This document shows positions 45,502 through 54,269 of a stretch of 64,000 nucleotides of DNA, piece by piece; the stretch's first letter is position 1; each line of letters starts with the position of its first letter. The DNA is taken from NCBI GenBank assembly GCA_020634245.1, contig JACKCC010000011.1, forward strand, positions 248,001 through 312,000, written 5' to 3'. The DNA is from Ardenticatenaceae bacterium (GTDB lineage Bacteria > Chloroflexota > Anaerolineae > Promineifilales > Promineifilaceae). Position numbers and translations under genes: made by a program. The notes below the pieces were generated by a model. That model searched no databases. It worked only from the letters and a program-made list of their open reading frames with translations, and was not told the DNA's origin.

Positions 45502-45868
45502 TTTGGAGCCACTCAGACTAATTCTTCTTGCCTACTGAGGAAATTGAATGCATCACCCTTCCATTGTACACCAAATATGAACGGCCGTTGGATCGAGAAT
45601 TTTTTCACCTAATACCCGTTCATCTTTGCAGTTTATGCAAAACCCAGGAAATGGAACACGGATTAGTATAGACGAACACGGACTTCATTAACATAAGTAG
45701 AAAAATCTGCGTGCATCCGTGAAAATCCGCGTCCAAAATCCCAAAGTGCCAACATAGAGTCTCTCATCTTGCCGGAAAAATAAACACCAGGCCGTTTATG
45801 GTAGTGTGGCATGCCCTGTATTTGTTTTATTGGAAAAAGCAAGAATCACAAACAGCGAGGAAAAAATC
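45502..45868. other. Divergent promoter region between the sigma gene and the secreted operon
   Basis: This 367-bp gap must contain the start signals of both the minus-strand sigma/CHAT cluster and the plus-strand secreted-protein operon. It includes one ACGGCCGT site near 45580 and a dispersed repeat at 45654-45735. No gene is supported in it. Confidence 0.5.
45654..45735. repeat. Dispersed 'cacggat' repeat with inverted arms
   Basis: The left arm (GGAACACGGATTAG...GAACACGGA) and the right arm read on the other strand (GGACGCGGATTTTCACGGATG) are imperfect copies. The type, CACGGAT-rich with inverted halves, is one I know from many unrelated genomes. It sits in the divergent promoter region. 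Confidence 0.55.
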
Positions 45869-47584
45869 ATGAACCGTAAAGTTATTTATCTGACTATTGT
45901 TGTTATGCTGTTCGTTTCATTATTGAGCGCGGCGATTGTCTTTGGCCAGGGTTCCGATCCGGGACAGCCAACGGAACCGGACGTACCAGTTCCGGCCGAA
46001 CCATTGGAAGGCGACAGCAATTCGACGCCGTTAGGCAGCGAACCCGGTCAGGCTGGTGCTGGGGCGGGGGAAATTGTTGATGGGGCAACGGCCGTTACCG
46101 GAACCGCCATCACCTACCAGGGCCGCCTGACCGAAGGGGGCAGTCCGGCCAATGGCGCTTTCGACTTCGTTTTTGCCTTATACGACGCTCCGGTCATTGC
46201 CAGCCAGGTGGGCATTACCCTCACCCAGGTTCTCACCGTCAGCGGCGGCCTGTTTATAGCCGATCTTGACTTTGGCAATGTTTTTGATGGGGCGGAACTA
46301 TATTTACAAATTGGCGTCCGCCCTGAAGGCAGTGTCACCCCCTATGAAATACTCAATCCGCGCCAGCCACTGCGCCCCACCCCTTACGCACTGTCGCTGC
46401 GTCCCGGTGCTGATGTGATCAGCAGCGTCAGTAATGATGCCATCTTCCAGACCCACAACACGGCAGCAATTGGCACAACCTCTTACGCACTGCGAGGAGA
46501 AACCGATTCTGCCTCTTTCAGTGCTGCTGCCATTTACGGCCGTGTCACTTCAACAACGCCCGGCGCCTACTCAGCCGGTGTCCGGGGTGTCAATGAAGGC
46601 ACGTTAGGTAATGGCATTGGCGTTTGGGGATCGCAGAACGGCAGCGGCTGGGGACTGTACGGCAGCAGCGTTTCCGGCTATGGCGCATTTTTGACATCCT
46701 CCGGCTCCGGCGGGCGCGGTCTGTACGCCCGTGGCGGCACGAACACTGATGCCGACATCGTTCTGGGAGGCAGCAGCACGGCAGATGATGACGGCCGTAT
46801 CATTTCGGATCCCAACTATTCCAGCAGCGATATTTTCCTGTCCAGCAATGACGCTGTGGTGGTGCAGTTGGATGTTGATGCCGGCACGGCCGAAGATGCC
46901 GATTTTTCCATTGAAGACAGAGCCGCGAACACTATCTTCAATTTTGATGATGGCGGCGAATTTGCCATGTTTGAACCAGGCGTGGGCGAAATGGTGGAAA
47001 TTTTAACCACCGAATTAGGGACAGACGGTGCCCAGATCACGCTGCGCAACAACGCTGGAGCCGCCACGATCATTCTGGACGCCGAATACAACGCGGGCGG
47101 TGACGGCCGTATCACTACCGAAGTCCTGCAAATCACCGGCGGCTCCGACCTGTCTGAACAGTTCGATATTGCCGCAGCAGCCAGCACCCAGCCGCAGGCC
47201 GGTGTCCAGCCGCAGGCTGGTTACGTCGTCTCGATTGATCTCGACAATCCTGGCGAGCTGGTCGTCAGCAGCCAGGCTTATGACCGGACTGTGGCCGGTG
47301 TGATCAGCGGGGCGGGCGGCGTTAAGCCAGGTATGTTAATGGGGCAAACGGGCAGCGCAGCCGACGGCCGTTTCCCGGTCGCATTGACCGGCCGCGTTTA
47401 CGTCTGGGTCGATGCCGGCTACGGCGCAGTCCAACCCGGCGATTTACTGACCACTTCCAACACACCCGGCCACGCCATGGTCGCGCGCGATCATGATCAG
47501 GCGCAGGGCGCGATTTTGGGCAAAGCGATGACTGCTCTGCCTAGAGGCTGCGGGTTGGTGTTGGTTTTAGTCGCCTTGCAGTAA
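45869..47584 (+). CDS. Large secreted protein with YQGRL module
   Basis: The 571-aa protein has a signal peptide (KVIYLTIVVMLFVSLLSAAIVFG). Residues about 80-180 form the module TAITYQGRLTEGGSPANGAFDFVF...LRPTPYALSLRPG, common in Chloroflexi surface proteins. The middle is rich in Gly/Ser/Asp beta-repeats, and the last 120 residues (GYVVSIDLDNPGELVVSS to LVLVLVALQ) are a conserved C-domain that carries cues of tail-fibre-like proteins (PGDLLTTSNTPGHAM). It probably forms a trimeric or fibrous surface structure; the exact role is unknown. I choose ATG 45869 (GCGAGGAAAAAATC upstream) over 45806, as it gives the signal peptide directly. First gene of a three-gene operon. Confidence 0.87.
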   Translation: MNRKVIYLTIVVMLFVSLLSAAIVFGQGSDPGQPTEPDVPVPAEPLEGDSNSTPLGSEPGQAGAGAGEIVDGATAVTGTAITYQGRLTEGGSPANGAFDFVFALYDAPVIASQVGITLTQVLTVSGGLFIADLDFGNVFDGAELYLQIGVRPEGSVTPYEILNPRQPLRPTPYALSLRPGADVISSVSNDAIFQTHNTAAIGTTSYALRGETDSASFSAAAIYGRVTSTTPGAYSAGVRGVNEGTLGNGIGVWGSQNGSGWGLYGSSVSGYGAFLTSSGSGGRGLYARGGTNTDADIVLGGSSTADDDGRIISDPNYSSSDIFLSSNDAVVVQLDVDAGTAEDADFSIEDRAANTIFNFDDGGEFAMFEPGVGEMVEILTTELGTDGAQITLRNNAGAATIILDAEYNAGGDGRITTEVLQITGGSDLSEQFDIAAAASTQPQAGVQPQAGYVVSIDLDNPGELVVSSQAYDRTVAGVISGAGGVKPGMLMGQTGSAADGRFPVALTGRVYVWVDAGYGAVQPGDLLTTSNTPGHAMVARDHDQAQGAILGKAMTALPRGCGLVLVLVALQ

Positions 47585-47599
47585 AGTACGGAGGACACC

Positions 47600-49093
47600 A
47601 TGAAAATCAATAAATTATGGCTGCTCATGTTGTTTTGGCTGGCCGCCTGCACACCGACGCCCACGCAGCCGGTCCAGGAACCGGAAACTGGCGAAGAAAC
47701 GGCCGTTGCTCTGGCCAACCAAGGTTCAACAACAGGCAGCAACGTCCAAACCGAACCGGTGCCATATCATTTTGAACCATATGATTTGGATTCACGGCAA
47801 GACACGGGATTGGAAACGGCCGTTCCCGGCATTTTCAAACAAACCATCAGCATCAAAGGCGCCGTTTGGCTGCGCCTGCACTTCGGCGAGTACAACCTGG
47901 ACCGCAGCAGCTACCTGACTATCACGTCGCTGCAAGATGGCGGCGACCAGCAGTTGGACAGCCGCAGCCTGCCCCTGTGGGAAAATAGCAGTGCCGTCTT
48001 CAATGGCAACGCAGTGACCATTGAACTGCATGCTGCTCCTGGTGATGAAGGCGTTTACTTTGTCGTCGATGCTGTTGTTGTTGGCGACCAGCAGGATGTT
48101 CCCGCCCTTGAAGCGGTAGATAGCGGCGAACCGGGCACCGAATCGTTGTGCGGTATCGATAATCGGGTGGCTTCGACGGATGGACGTGTCGGCCGGTTGT
48201 TTTTTGGCGGTTGTACAGCGTGGTTGATTTCAAACGGCCGTTTACTTACCGCCGGGCACTGCGCCGATTTCGATCCCGATCAAGGCGGTCCGCTGCTGCC
48301 CGATGGCGTCCTCGACCTGTCCGGTGTCGTTGAATTCAACGTCCCGCCATCCCTGGCCAACGGCACCACAGTCGCCGCCGACCCCAATGATCAATACCCC
48401 ATCAACACTGGCAGCGTCGTCTGGCACTTCGAGGGCGAGGGGCAGGGTTTGGGCAAAGATTGGGCCGTTTTTACCGTCAACGTCAACTCCAACACCGGCC
48501 TGACCCCGTTTCAGGCTCAGGGCGGTTTCTTCCGCACCACCAATGGCAACCCCACTGCCGGCGACACCATCCGTGTGACCGGCATGGGGCTGGACAACAC
48601 GCCTGTCGGCAGCACCGGTAATCGCAACGCGCAAAACTTCACCAATCAAACCAGCACCGGCGGTTACGTGGGCGAAAGCATCTCCGGCAACGACATCTCG
48701 CATCAATACGCGGTCGATACCACTGGCGGCAATTCTGGCAGTCCCATCATTTGGAACAGCAACGGCTTCACCATCGGCATCCACACCAACGCCGGCTGTG
48801 CCTCAGATGGTTCCGGGGCAAACAGCGGCACGTCGTTTGAGGTGAATGCACTCGAAGCGGCCATCGACAACCATCCCGGCTCCAGTACGGTTTACGCCGA
48901 CAAAACCCGCTTTGGCGCGGCTGAGGATGGCACGATTTATCATCCTCATGACACGATAACGGAAGCGGTTACGGCCGTGCCCGTAGGCGGCAAAGTTAGC
49001 ATCGTCACCGGTACATACAATGATACTGGTCTGTTCACCAAGCAAACTTTCATGGTTGCCCCCGTGGGCAGTGTCCTCATCGGACAACCATAA
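47600..49093 (+). CDS. Trypsin-like serine protease lipoprotein
   Basis: The 497-aa protein has a lipoprotein signal with C17 in WLAAC, a Pro/Thr linker, a beta-sandwich-like pre-domain (about 55-165) and an S1-type protease domain. The triad is H220 (LLTAGHCAD), D287 (GKDWAVF) and S379 (TTGGNSGSP). C-terminal to it is a stretch (IYHPHDTITEAVTAVPVGGK) like the start of a right-handed beta-helix or polymorphic repeat that ends early. It should be exported and membrane-anchored. It follows the preceding gene by 15 bp and precedes the next by 12 bp. Confidence 0.9.
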   Translation: MKINKLWLLMLFWLAACTPTPTQPVQEPETGEETAVALANQGSTTGSNVQTEPVPYHFEPYDLDSRQDTGLETAVPGIFKQTISIKGAVWLRLHFGEYNLDRSSYLTITSLQDGGDQQLDSRSLPLWENSSAVFNGNAVTIELHAAPGDEGVYFVVDAVVVGDQQDVPALEAVDSGEPGTESLCGIDNRVASTDGRVGRLFFGGCTAWLISNGRLLTAGHCADFDPDQGGPLLPDGVLDLSGVVEFNVPPSLANGTTVAADPNDQYPINTGSVVWHFEGEGQGLGKDWAVFTVNVNSNTGLTPFQAQGGFFRTTNGNPTAGDTIRVTGMGLDNTPVGSTGNRNAQNFTNQTSTGGYVGESISGNDISHQYAVDTTGGNSGSPIIWNSNGFTIGIHTNAGCASDGSGANSGTSFEVNALEAAIDNHPGSSTVYADKTRFGAAEDGTIYHPHDTITEAVTAVPVGGKVSIVTGTYNDTGLFTKQTFMVAPVGSVLIGQP

Positions 49094-49105
49094 GGAGATG
49101 ACATC

Positions 49106-49423
49106 ATGACAAAAATTACTTTCTCCCGCTGGACGTTGACCATCCGCATCGGCTTAGGGGTTTTTCTGCTGGCTCTGGTGTTGACTATGACTGGCAGTCC
49201 GATAGAAGCTGCGCCGGCCACCAATACATACGCCGTTACCTGGTACACGGCCGACAATGGCGGCGGTATCAGCAGCAGTGGCAGCTACGAAGTTGCCGGC
49301 ACTATCGGCCAACCAGACACAGCCCCAGCCGCAGCAAGCGCCGATTATGGCCTGGAAAGCGGGTTCTGGGCCGCATTCATGGAGATGATCTATCAGGTTT
49401 TCCTCCCCATAGCCATAAAATAA
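49106..49423 (+). CDS. Small secreted protein of the 'GTIGQP' family
   Basis: The 105-aa protein has a signal peptide or membrane anchor (GLGVFLLALVLTM) and a short domain WYTADNGGGISSSGSYEVAGTIGQPD ... YGLESGFWAAF, of a type that occurs in many Chloroflexi and Planctomycetes secreted proteins. It ends QVFLPIAIK, resembling the C-terminal 'FLP' tags found in that phylum. Function unknown. Last gene of the three-gene operon; AAGGAGATGACATC precedes the ATG. Confidence 0.85.
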   Translation: MTKITFSRWTLTIRIGLGVFLLALVLTMTGSPIEAAPATNTYAVTWYTADNGGGISSSGSYEVAGTIGQPDTAPAAASADYGLESGFWAAFMEMIYQVFLPIAIK

Positions 49424-49458
49424 ACGGCAAAGATCTGTCAAACCGCAGCCAAAATAAC

Positions 49459-49494
49459 AAAAGAGCTGCCCCAAAATCAGGGCAGCTCTTTTTC
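49459..49494 (+). terminator. Intrinsic terminator of the secreted operon
   Basis: AAAGAGCTGCCC (49460-49471) pairs with GGGCAGCTCTTT (49480-49491), followed by TTT. The remaining gap to the next gene (49495-49760) is AT-rich with no supported gene. Confidence 0.87.
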
Positions 49495-49760
49495 ATTTAC
49501 AATTAAGCTATCTATGGCATCATTGTCGTTCTGACTGTAAGGTATTTGGTAGGATTTATTGATTAAAATGTGTATTATTCAGGTAGGACTATCGCTTGGC
49601 TTAGGTTGCTTTTCAGTTTTTAACCGCTTTTTAACTGTGCCTGGGCCGCAAAGTATTGTTAAATTTAGGCAAGGAAGCAGTTCTGTATATTTAACCATCT
49701 GTTACGCTGACACACTTTGAGGAGCCGCCAAACAGATTTTTCGACAACCCAGGAATCAAA

Positions 49761-50669
49761 TTGTATCTAATGAATTCACTGTACCCGTTTGTTTCCGTTA
49801 TTATCCCCCATTACAATGATGCCGACCGTCTGGGGCACTGTTTAGACCGGTTGGAAAATCAGACTTATCCGTCGGACCGTTATGAAATAATTGTTATAGA
49901 TAATGGTTCAGATGAATCACCTGAGGGAGTAACGGCCGTATCCCATCACAGTACGCTTGTATTCGAAAATAAACCCGGTTCATATGCCGCCCGCAATTAC
50001 GGCATCTCCAAAGCACAAGGCGAAATCATCGCTTTCACCGACTCGGACTGCCTGCCGGAACCAAATTGGATTGAAAAAGGCGTCCAAACCATTAACCAAA
50101 ACGACGCCATCGGTTTTATCGCCGGCAAAGTCGACGTCTTCCCTCTGGATTATGATCACCCGACAATCGTCGAACAATATGAAATATTGCGAGCCTTTCC
50201 CGTCGAAGAGTTCATAGAAAGATGGCACTTTGGAGTCACGGCCAATATTTTTACCCGGCTAAATGTGATCAATGACGTAGGCAATTTTGACGAAACGTTG
50301 AAATCTAATGGTGACACAGACTGGTGCCAACGGGTTTATAACGCCGGTTATAAACCCGTTTATGTCGATGAAGCCTGCGTAAAACACCCGGCACTTTACA
50401 CACTGGAAAGCATTTATCACCGGGCACAGCGATGGGCTGGCGGTTTGCATGACAGGTATGCCGAAGATCATCCTCCCGTACAATATTTAGTTCATAGTTT
50501 TCCCCACGACATTTTACCCCCGGTTAAAAAAACCTGGTTCCTTTTCCAGCAGCGCCATCTCTCTTTGTGGACAAGAATTAAATTAATCGGCATAGAATGG
50601 ATGGTTAACTACGCCAAAACCTTTGAGCGCGTCCGGCTGATTTTTGGCGGTCATTCCCGACGATGCTGA
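49761..50669 (+). CDS. Family 2 glycosyltransferase
   Basis: The 302-aa GT-A protein has FVSVIIPHYNDADRL, IDNGSDESPEGV, the metal-binding FTDSDCLPEPNW and KSNGDTDWCQRVYNAGYK. It lacks membrane helices. It lies outside the polysaccharide locus and no sugar pathway genes adjoin. The start is uncertain: AGGAA lies 5 nt upstream of TTG 49761 but 14 nt upstream of ATG 49770, so the TTG start is favoured by spacing. Confidence 0.88.
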   Translation: MYLMNSLYPFVSVIIPHYNDADRLGHCLDRLENQTYPSDRYEIIVIDNGSDESPEGVTAVSHHSTLVFENKPGSYAARNYGISKAQGEIIAFTDSDCLPEPNWIEKGVQTINQNDAIGFIAGKVDVFPLDYDHPTIVEQYEILRAFPVEEFIERWHFGVTANIFTRLNVINDVGNFDETLKSNGDTDWCQRVYNAGYKPVYVDEACVKHPALYTLESIYHRAQRWAGGLHDRYAEDHPPVQYLVHSFPHDILPPVKKTWFLFQQRHLSLWTRIKLIGIEWMVNYAKTFERVRLIFGGHSRRC

Positions 50670-50764
50670 GCGGTCAATACCCGCCGTGATTATTACAGAT
50701 GCCTCTGGTAAAATAGCCCAATCGATCGGAAACATTTGTAAGGCCTGGCCTGAGGAAAATCATC

Positions 50765-51868
50765 ATGGCGCTCAGTATCGGGTTGGTTGGACTGCCCAAT
50801 GTGGGTAAAAGTACAACATTTAATGCTCTTACCAAAGCCCAAAATGCGGAAGTTGCCAATTACCCCTTTTGCACTATAAAACCCAACAAAGCGATTGTAG
50901 CGGTGCCTGACATCAGGGTGGATAAATTGGCCGATATGGTTGGTGTGCCGGAACGAATTCACGCGACGATTGAGTTTGTGGACATTGCCGGATTGGTGAA
51001 AGGAGCCAGCCAGGGTGAAGGATTGGGGAATCAGTTTTTAGGCAATGTGCGGGACACGGCCGTACTCATTCATGTCGTTCGCTGTTTCGATGATCCCAAC
51101 GTTGTCCACATCAGCGCCCAGCCCGATCCGGTAGAAGACATCGCTATTGTTAACCTGGAACTGGCCTTAGCCGATTTGGAACAGCTTGAACGCAAGATCG
51201 AAAAGCTGACCCGGCAAATCAAAGGCGATCGCAAAGTATACGGCCCGCTGTTGGAAATGGCCGAAGCACTCCAGGAACATTTGGCCGCCGGTCGCCCCAT
51301 TCACTCATTTTCCGATCAACAAAATCACGCCTTTCTAGCACTCAATCAGGAACTGCGGTTTCTTACCGGTAAACCGGTCATTTACGCGGCCAACGTAGAT
51401 GAAGACGGCCTGGTAACAGACAATGATTATGTCCGCGCCACACGCGCTGTTGCGGCCAAAGACGGCGCTGAATTTGTGAAGTTGTGCGCGCAGTTGGAAG
51501 AAGCGATGATTGATATGTCGGATGAAGAACGGCAAGAATATTTTGAACTGTCCGGCATCAGTGAAAGCGGATTGGCACAGATCATCCGCAAAAGTTTTCA
51601 TGCTTTGGGCCTGATCAACTTTTTCACCAAAAACGAAAATGAAGTCCGCGCCTGGGAAATACGGCAAGGATCAACAGCGCCCCAGGCTGCAGGCACCATC
51701 CATACCGATTTTGAGCGGGGCTTCATCCGGGCCGAAGTGATACCTTTTGATGTGTTTGCGCGATATGGAGGGGAAACGGCCGTAAAAGCTGCCGGAGCCA
51801 TGCGTGTCGAAGGAAAAGAATACATCGTCCAGGACGGTGACATCATTCTTTTCCGATTTAATATTTAG
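50765..51868 (+). CDS. ychF: Ribosome-associated ATPase/GTPase YchF
   Basis: The 367-aa Obg-family P-loop protein has SIGLVGLPNVGKSTTFNALTK, the switch region NYPFCTIKPN, DIAGLVKGASQGEGLGNQFL, and YAANVDED in the place of NKxD, which is the YchF hallmark that changes specificity to ATP. The C-terminal TGS-like domain ends FDVFARYGGETAVKAAG. It associates with the ribosome and is nearly universal. It ends 19 bp before the deoxynucleoside kinase gene. Confidence 0.96.
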   Translation: MALSIGLVGLPNVGKSTTFNALTKAQNAEVANYPFCTIKPNKAIVAVPDIRVDKLADMVGVPERIHATIEFVDIAGLVKGASQGEGLGNQFLGNVRDTAVLIHVVRCFDDPNVVHISAQPDPVEDIAIVNLELALADLEQLERKIEKLTRQIKGDRKVYGPLLEMAEALQEHLAAGRPIHSFSDQQNHAFLALNQELRFLTGKPVIYAANVDEDGLVTDNDYVRATRAVAAKDGAEFVKLCAQLEEAMIDMSDEERQEYFELSGISESGLAQIIRKSFHALGLINFFTKNENEVRAWEIRQGSTAPQAAGTIHTDFERGFIRAEVIPFDVFARYGGETAVKAAGAMRVEGKEYIVQDGDIILFRFNI

Positions 51869-51887
51869 CATTTCAGCAGGAGTTCCT

Positions 51888-52535
51888 ATGACCCATCACC
51901 TTGTCCTTGTCGCTGGCAACATTGGCGCCGGCAAAACTTCCCTCACCGAACGTATTGGCGACCGATTGGGGTGGCAGACATCCTTTGAATCGGTAGCCGA
52001 CAACCCTTACCTGCCCGATTTTTACGCCGACATGAAACGCTGGTCGTTCCACTTGCAAATTTTCTTTTTGGGTCACCGGGCAGAACAGCATCGGGAATTA
52101 GCCGCCAGCCCCCGTTCGGCCATCGCCGACCGCAGCATTTATGAAGATGCCTATATTTTCGCCCGCGCCCTGCGGCACATGGGCAACATGCGGGAACGAG
52201 ATTACCTGGCCTATCGCCGCCTGTTTGATCAAATTGTTGACGCCCTGCCGCGCCCCGATTTGCTGCTTTATCTGAAAGCGCCGGTTCCGGTTCTTATGGA
52301 ACGCATTAATCAACGCGGCCGGGAAATTGAAAGCAGTATTTCAGCCGATTATCTTTCGCTGCTGGAATCATTTTATGCCGATTGGCTGGCCACGTTTGAC
52401 CTTTGCCCAGTCTTGATGATTCCCAGCGAGCAGTTGGATTTTGTGAACAAACCGCATCATCTTGACATTGTTGTTGACCGCATTCAGGCAAAGCTGGCCG
52501 GGCGCGAAGATGTGATTTTCCCCAACGGAGAATGA
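51888..52535 (+). CDS. Deoxynucleoside kinase
   Basis: A 215-aa dNK-family enzyme phosphorylating deoxynucleosides: P-loop VAGNIGAGKTSLTE, substrate motif DRSIYEDAYIFA, and LID region INQRGREIESSI. The sequence is closest in pattern to bacterial deoxyadenosine/deoxyguanosine kinases. I choose ATG 51888 with CAGGAG 6 nt upstream; a longer frame from 51804 overlaps ychF and has no added domain. It likely shares the ychF transcript. Confidence 0.93.
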   Translation: MTHHLVLVAGNIGAGKTSLTERIGDRLGWQTSFESVADNPYLPDFYADMKRWSFHLQIFFLGHRAEQHRELAASPRSAIADRSIYEDAYIFARALRHMGNMRERDYLAYRRLFDQIVDALPRPDLLLYLKAPVPVLMERINQRGREIESSISADYLSLLESFYADWLATFDLCPVLMIPSEQLDFVNKPHHLDIVVDRIQAKLAGREDVIFPNGE

Positions 52536-52559
52536 GACCCAACCTGACAGAAAAGGCTC

Positions 52560-52650
52560 TTTGAGAATTCGTGGGGTTTACGTCGTTTCATGCGTCAAAC
52601 GTAATGCGTCACCAGGGAAACATCACGCATGACGCATGACGTATGAGCGT
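52560..52650. repeat. Region with GACGCAT-type short repeats
   Basis: ATCACGCATGACGCATGACGTATGA on the right is an approximate inverted counterpart of CATGCGTCAAACGTAATGCGTCA on the left, about 10 bp apart. This resembles dispersed 'gacgcatgacgcat' repeats of many genomes. It lies between the kinase gene and the 6S RNA promoter. Confidence 0.5.
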
Positions 52651-52705
52651 GGAAATTTAAGGAAACGGCCGTTATCCATCTCCCCCAATATTCCTATAAA
52701 CCACC

Positions 52706-52734
52706 TTGCCAACCCCCAAAGAGTGTGCTAGTAT
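52706..52734 (+). promoter_or_regulatory. Sigma-70 promoter of the 6S-like RNA
   Basis: TTGCCA (-35, 52706-52711) and TAGTAT (-10, 52729-52734) are separated by exactly 17 bp. The predicted start at about 52740 coincides with the first base of the closing stem of the RNA. Confidence 0.8.
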
Positions 52735-52739
52735 CTGCC

Positions 52740-52920
52740 TGTCCCTACTGTGTGCGTGATGGGTATCTATGTTGAGCCAACGCCACTCAAAAGGGGATCA
52801 GAATGCGCAGAGGGGATGTAGTAGCCGGTAGGCAAGGCAAAGTCCTCGCGGAAAGATTCCCACCTGCTCTTGCAGGTTCAACCCCCAGAACCCACACGGC
52901 ATGGCGGGGACGCTGATCTG
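52740..52920 (+). ncRNA. ssrS: Probable 6S RNA
   Basis: A non-coding stretch of about 180 nt folds as a long rod like 6S RNA, which binds the housekeeping RNA polymerase. Pairings seen: GTCCC (52741-52745) with GGGAC (52907-52911), TGGGT with ACCCA, and GTTGAGCC (52771-52778) with GGTTCAAC (52875-52882). The 5' word TGTGTGCGT and the 3' part with a hairpin, GGTTCAA and CGGCATGGCGGGG resemble the conserved 6S ends (E. coli: GGTTCAAG...CGGCATCTCGGAG). A good promoter is upstream and a terminator downstream. No open frame covers it. Family identity rests on recall and needs a covariance search. Confidence 0.72.
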
Positions 52921-52960
52921 ATTTATCGGAATCAGCAACCTACTTTTTCAAGTCAGGTTC

Positions 52961-52995
52961 CAAGCCCCTGATCCATTGCAATCAGGGGCTTTTGG
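52961..52995 (+). terminator. Intrinsic terminator after the 6S-like RNA
   Basis: AAGCCCCTGAT (52962-52972) pairs perfectly with ATCAGGGGCTT (52981-52991), followed by TT. It bounds the RNA at 3' and separates it from the next coding gene. Confidence 0.85.
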
Positions 52996-53045
52996 TTATC
53001 GGCCGCCCAACTTTATTATCAATCCCTTAACCTGGAGTAGTCACC

Positions 53046-54251
53046 ATCAAAAATCGGGTTTTACTTTCGCTCATTGTCATCGTTTTAACAGGTCTTGTCG
53101 GCTTCGCTGTTACAGTGGCCGCGAATGGTTCGGCTTCCTTTAGAAACGAAGTGCTGCCTACCTTTGCCCCAACAGCATTTGTAACAGAGGCTATCAGCGC
53201 CATTACGGCAACGAATACGGCCGTTCCCCCCACCGAAACACCCACACAAACGGCCACCGCTACCCCCCTGCCGACCAACACCGCCACACCAACCAAAACA
53301 CCAACCGCAACAGCCACTATTACACCATCTCCAACCGACACGGCAACCCCGGCACCGCCAACCAACACACCTGAGCCGGTGCCCACGCTGGAACCAACAG
53401 CCGAACTGCCCCCCACAGAACCGCCGCCGCCACCACCACCGGCATCCAATCCTATTCTCGATCTCAATCCAGTGCCTGGCCAGCCACAGGGCTTCCTGGA
53501 TAAATTCCGTGTTGTCTCCTTCTATGGCAGTCCGATGGGTTCCGGGCTGGGCGTATTAGGCGACCAAATCCGCAGCAAGACCCTGCGCATTTTGCGTACC
53601 AGCTACGTGCCTGAATATCAGGCTTATTCCGACAAGCTGGTATTACCTGGCTACCATATCGTTTCCACTGTCGCTAATAGTTCACCGCCCGATTATCGGC
53701 ATCATTTAGAACTGGGCATCATTGAAGAATGGGTCGCCTCGGCCAAACAAGATGGCGTTGTCGTGTTCCTGGATATTCAACCCGGCCGGGCTAACCTTAT
53801 GGACGAATTCAACCGCATCCGTTACCTCCTATACGAACCCCATGTCCACTTGGCACTTGACCCTGAATTTGCCATGAATGAAGAGCAGGTAGCAGGCGTC
53901 AATATCGGCCAGATTTATGCCGCCCAAATCAATGAAATCCAGCTCCAAATGAACAGCATTGGCTACGAAATTGGCGTAAACAAAGTGCTAGTGCTGCACC
54001 AATTCAAAGACAGCATGCTGCCCGACAAAGCGTTAATTGAAGGGTATCCGTTTGTCGAAATGGTGATTGATGGGGATGGCTATGGCCCTGCCGGTCCTAA
54101 AATCAGAAATTATCTACAATATGCCGGTGAACCCGGTTTTGAGTATGGTGGATTTAAGCTTTTCCCCACCGATGGCGATTCACCCCTGTTAACACCCGAT
54201 CAGGTGATGACAGCGCTGTATCCGCCGCCTTCGATTGTTATTTATCAATAG
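53046..54251 (+). CDS. Secreted protein with Thr/Pro stalk and possible TIM-barrel-like domain
   Basis: The frame is open from 53031; a signal peptide (KNRVLLSLIVIVLTGLVGFAVTVAANG) is encoded from 53046, but there is no ATG, GTG or TTG before it. The first canonical start is GTG 53115, which would remove the signal. A CTGGAG ribosome site lies 8 nt before ATC 53046, so ATC may be the start, or a base changed. After a 75-residue Thr/Pro linker comes a domain (residues about 165-400) with LDKFRVVSFYGSPMG, GVVVFLDIQPGRANLMDEF and HLALDPEFAMNEEQV. I do not know its function. Confidence 0.8.
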   Translation: MKNRVLLSLIVIVLTGLVGFAVTVAANGSASFRNEVLPTFAPTAFVTEAISAITATNTAVPPTETPTQTATATPLPTNTATPTKTPTATATITPSPTDTATPAPPTNTPEPVPTLEPTAELPPTEPPPPPPPASNPILDLNPVPGQPQGFLDKFRVVSFYGSPMGSGLGVLGDQIRSKTLRILRTSYVPEYQAYSDKLVLPGYHIVSTVANSSPPDYRHHLELGIIEEWVASAKQDGVVVFLDIQPGRANLMDEFNRIRYLLYEPHVHLALDPEFAMNEEQVAGVNIGQIYAAQINEIQLQMNSIGYEIGVNKVLVLHQFKDSMLPDKALIEGYPFVEMVIDGDGYGPAGPKIRNYLQYAGEPGFEYGGFKLFPTDGDSPLLTPDQVMTALYPPPSIVIYQ

Positions 54252-54269
54252 AACGCAGGGGCAGTTCAG

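Noticed and set aside
52861..52882. tRNA-like T-arm (GGTTCAA)
   Set aside because: No acceptor stem, anticodon arm or CCA fits around it; the segment pairs inside the 6S-like fold.
52740..52920. Riboswitch (c-di-GMP or cobalamin type) before the secreted-protein gene
   Set aside because: The diagnostic core sequences are absent, and a terminator plus independent promoter fit a separate RNA; the ends match 6S better.
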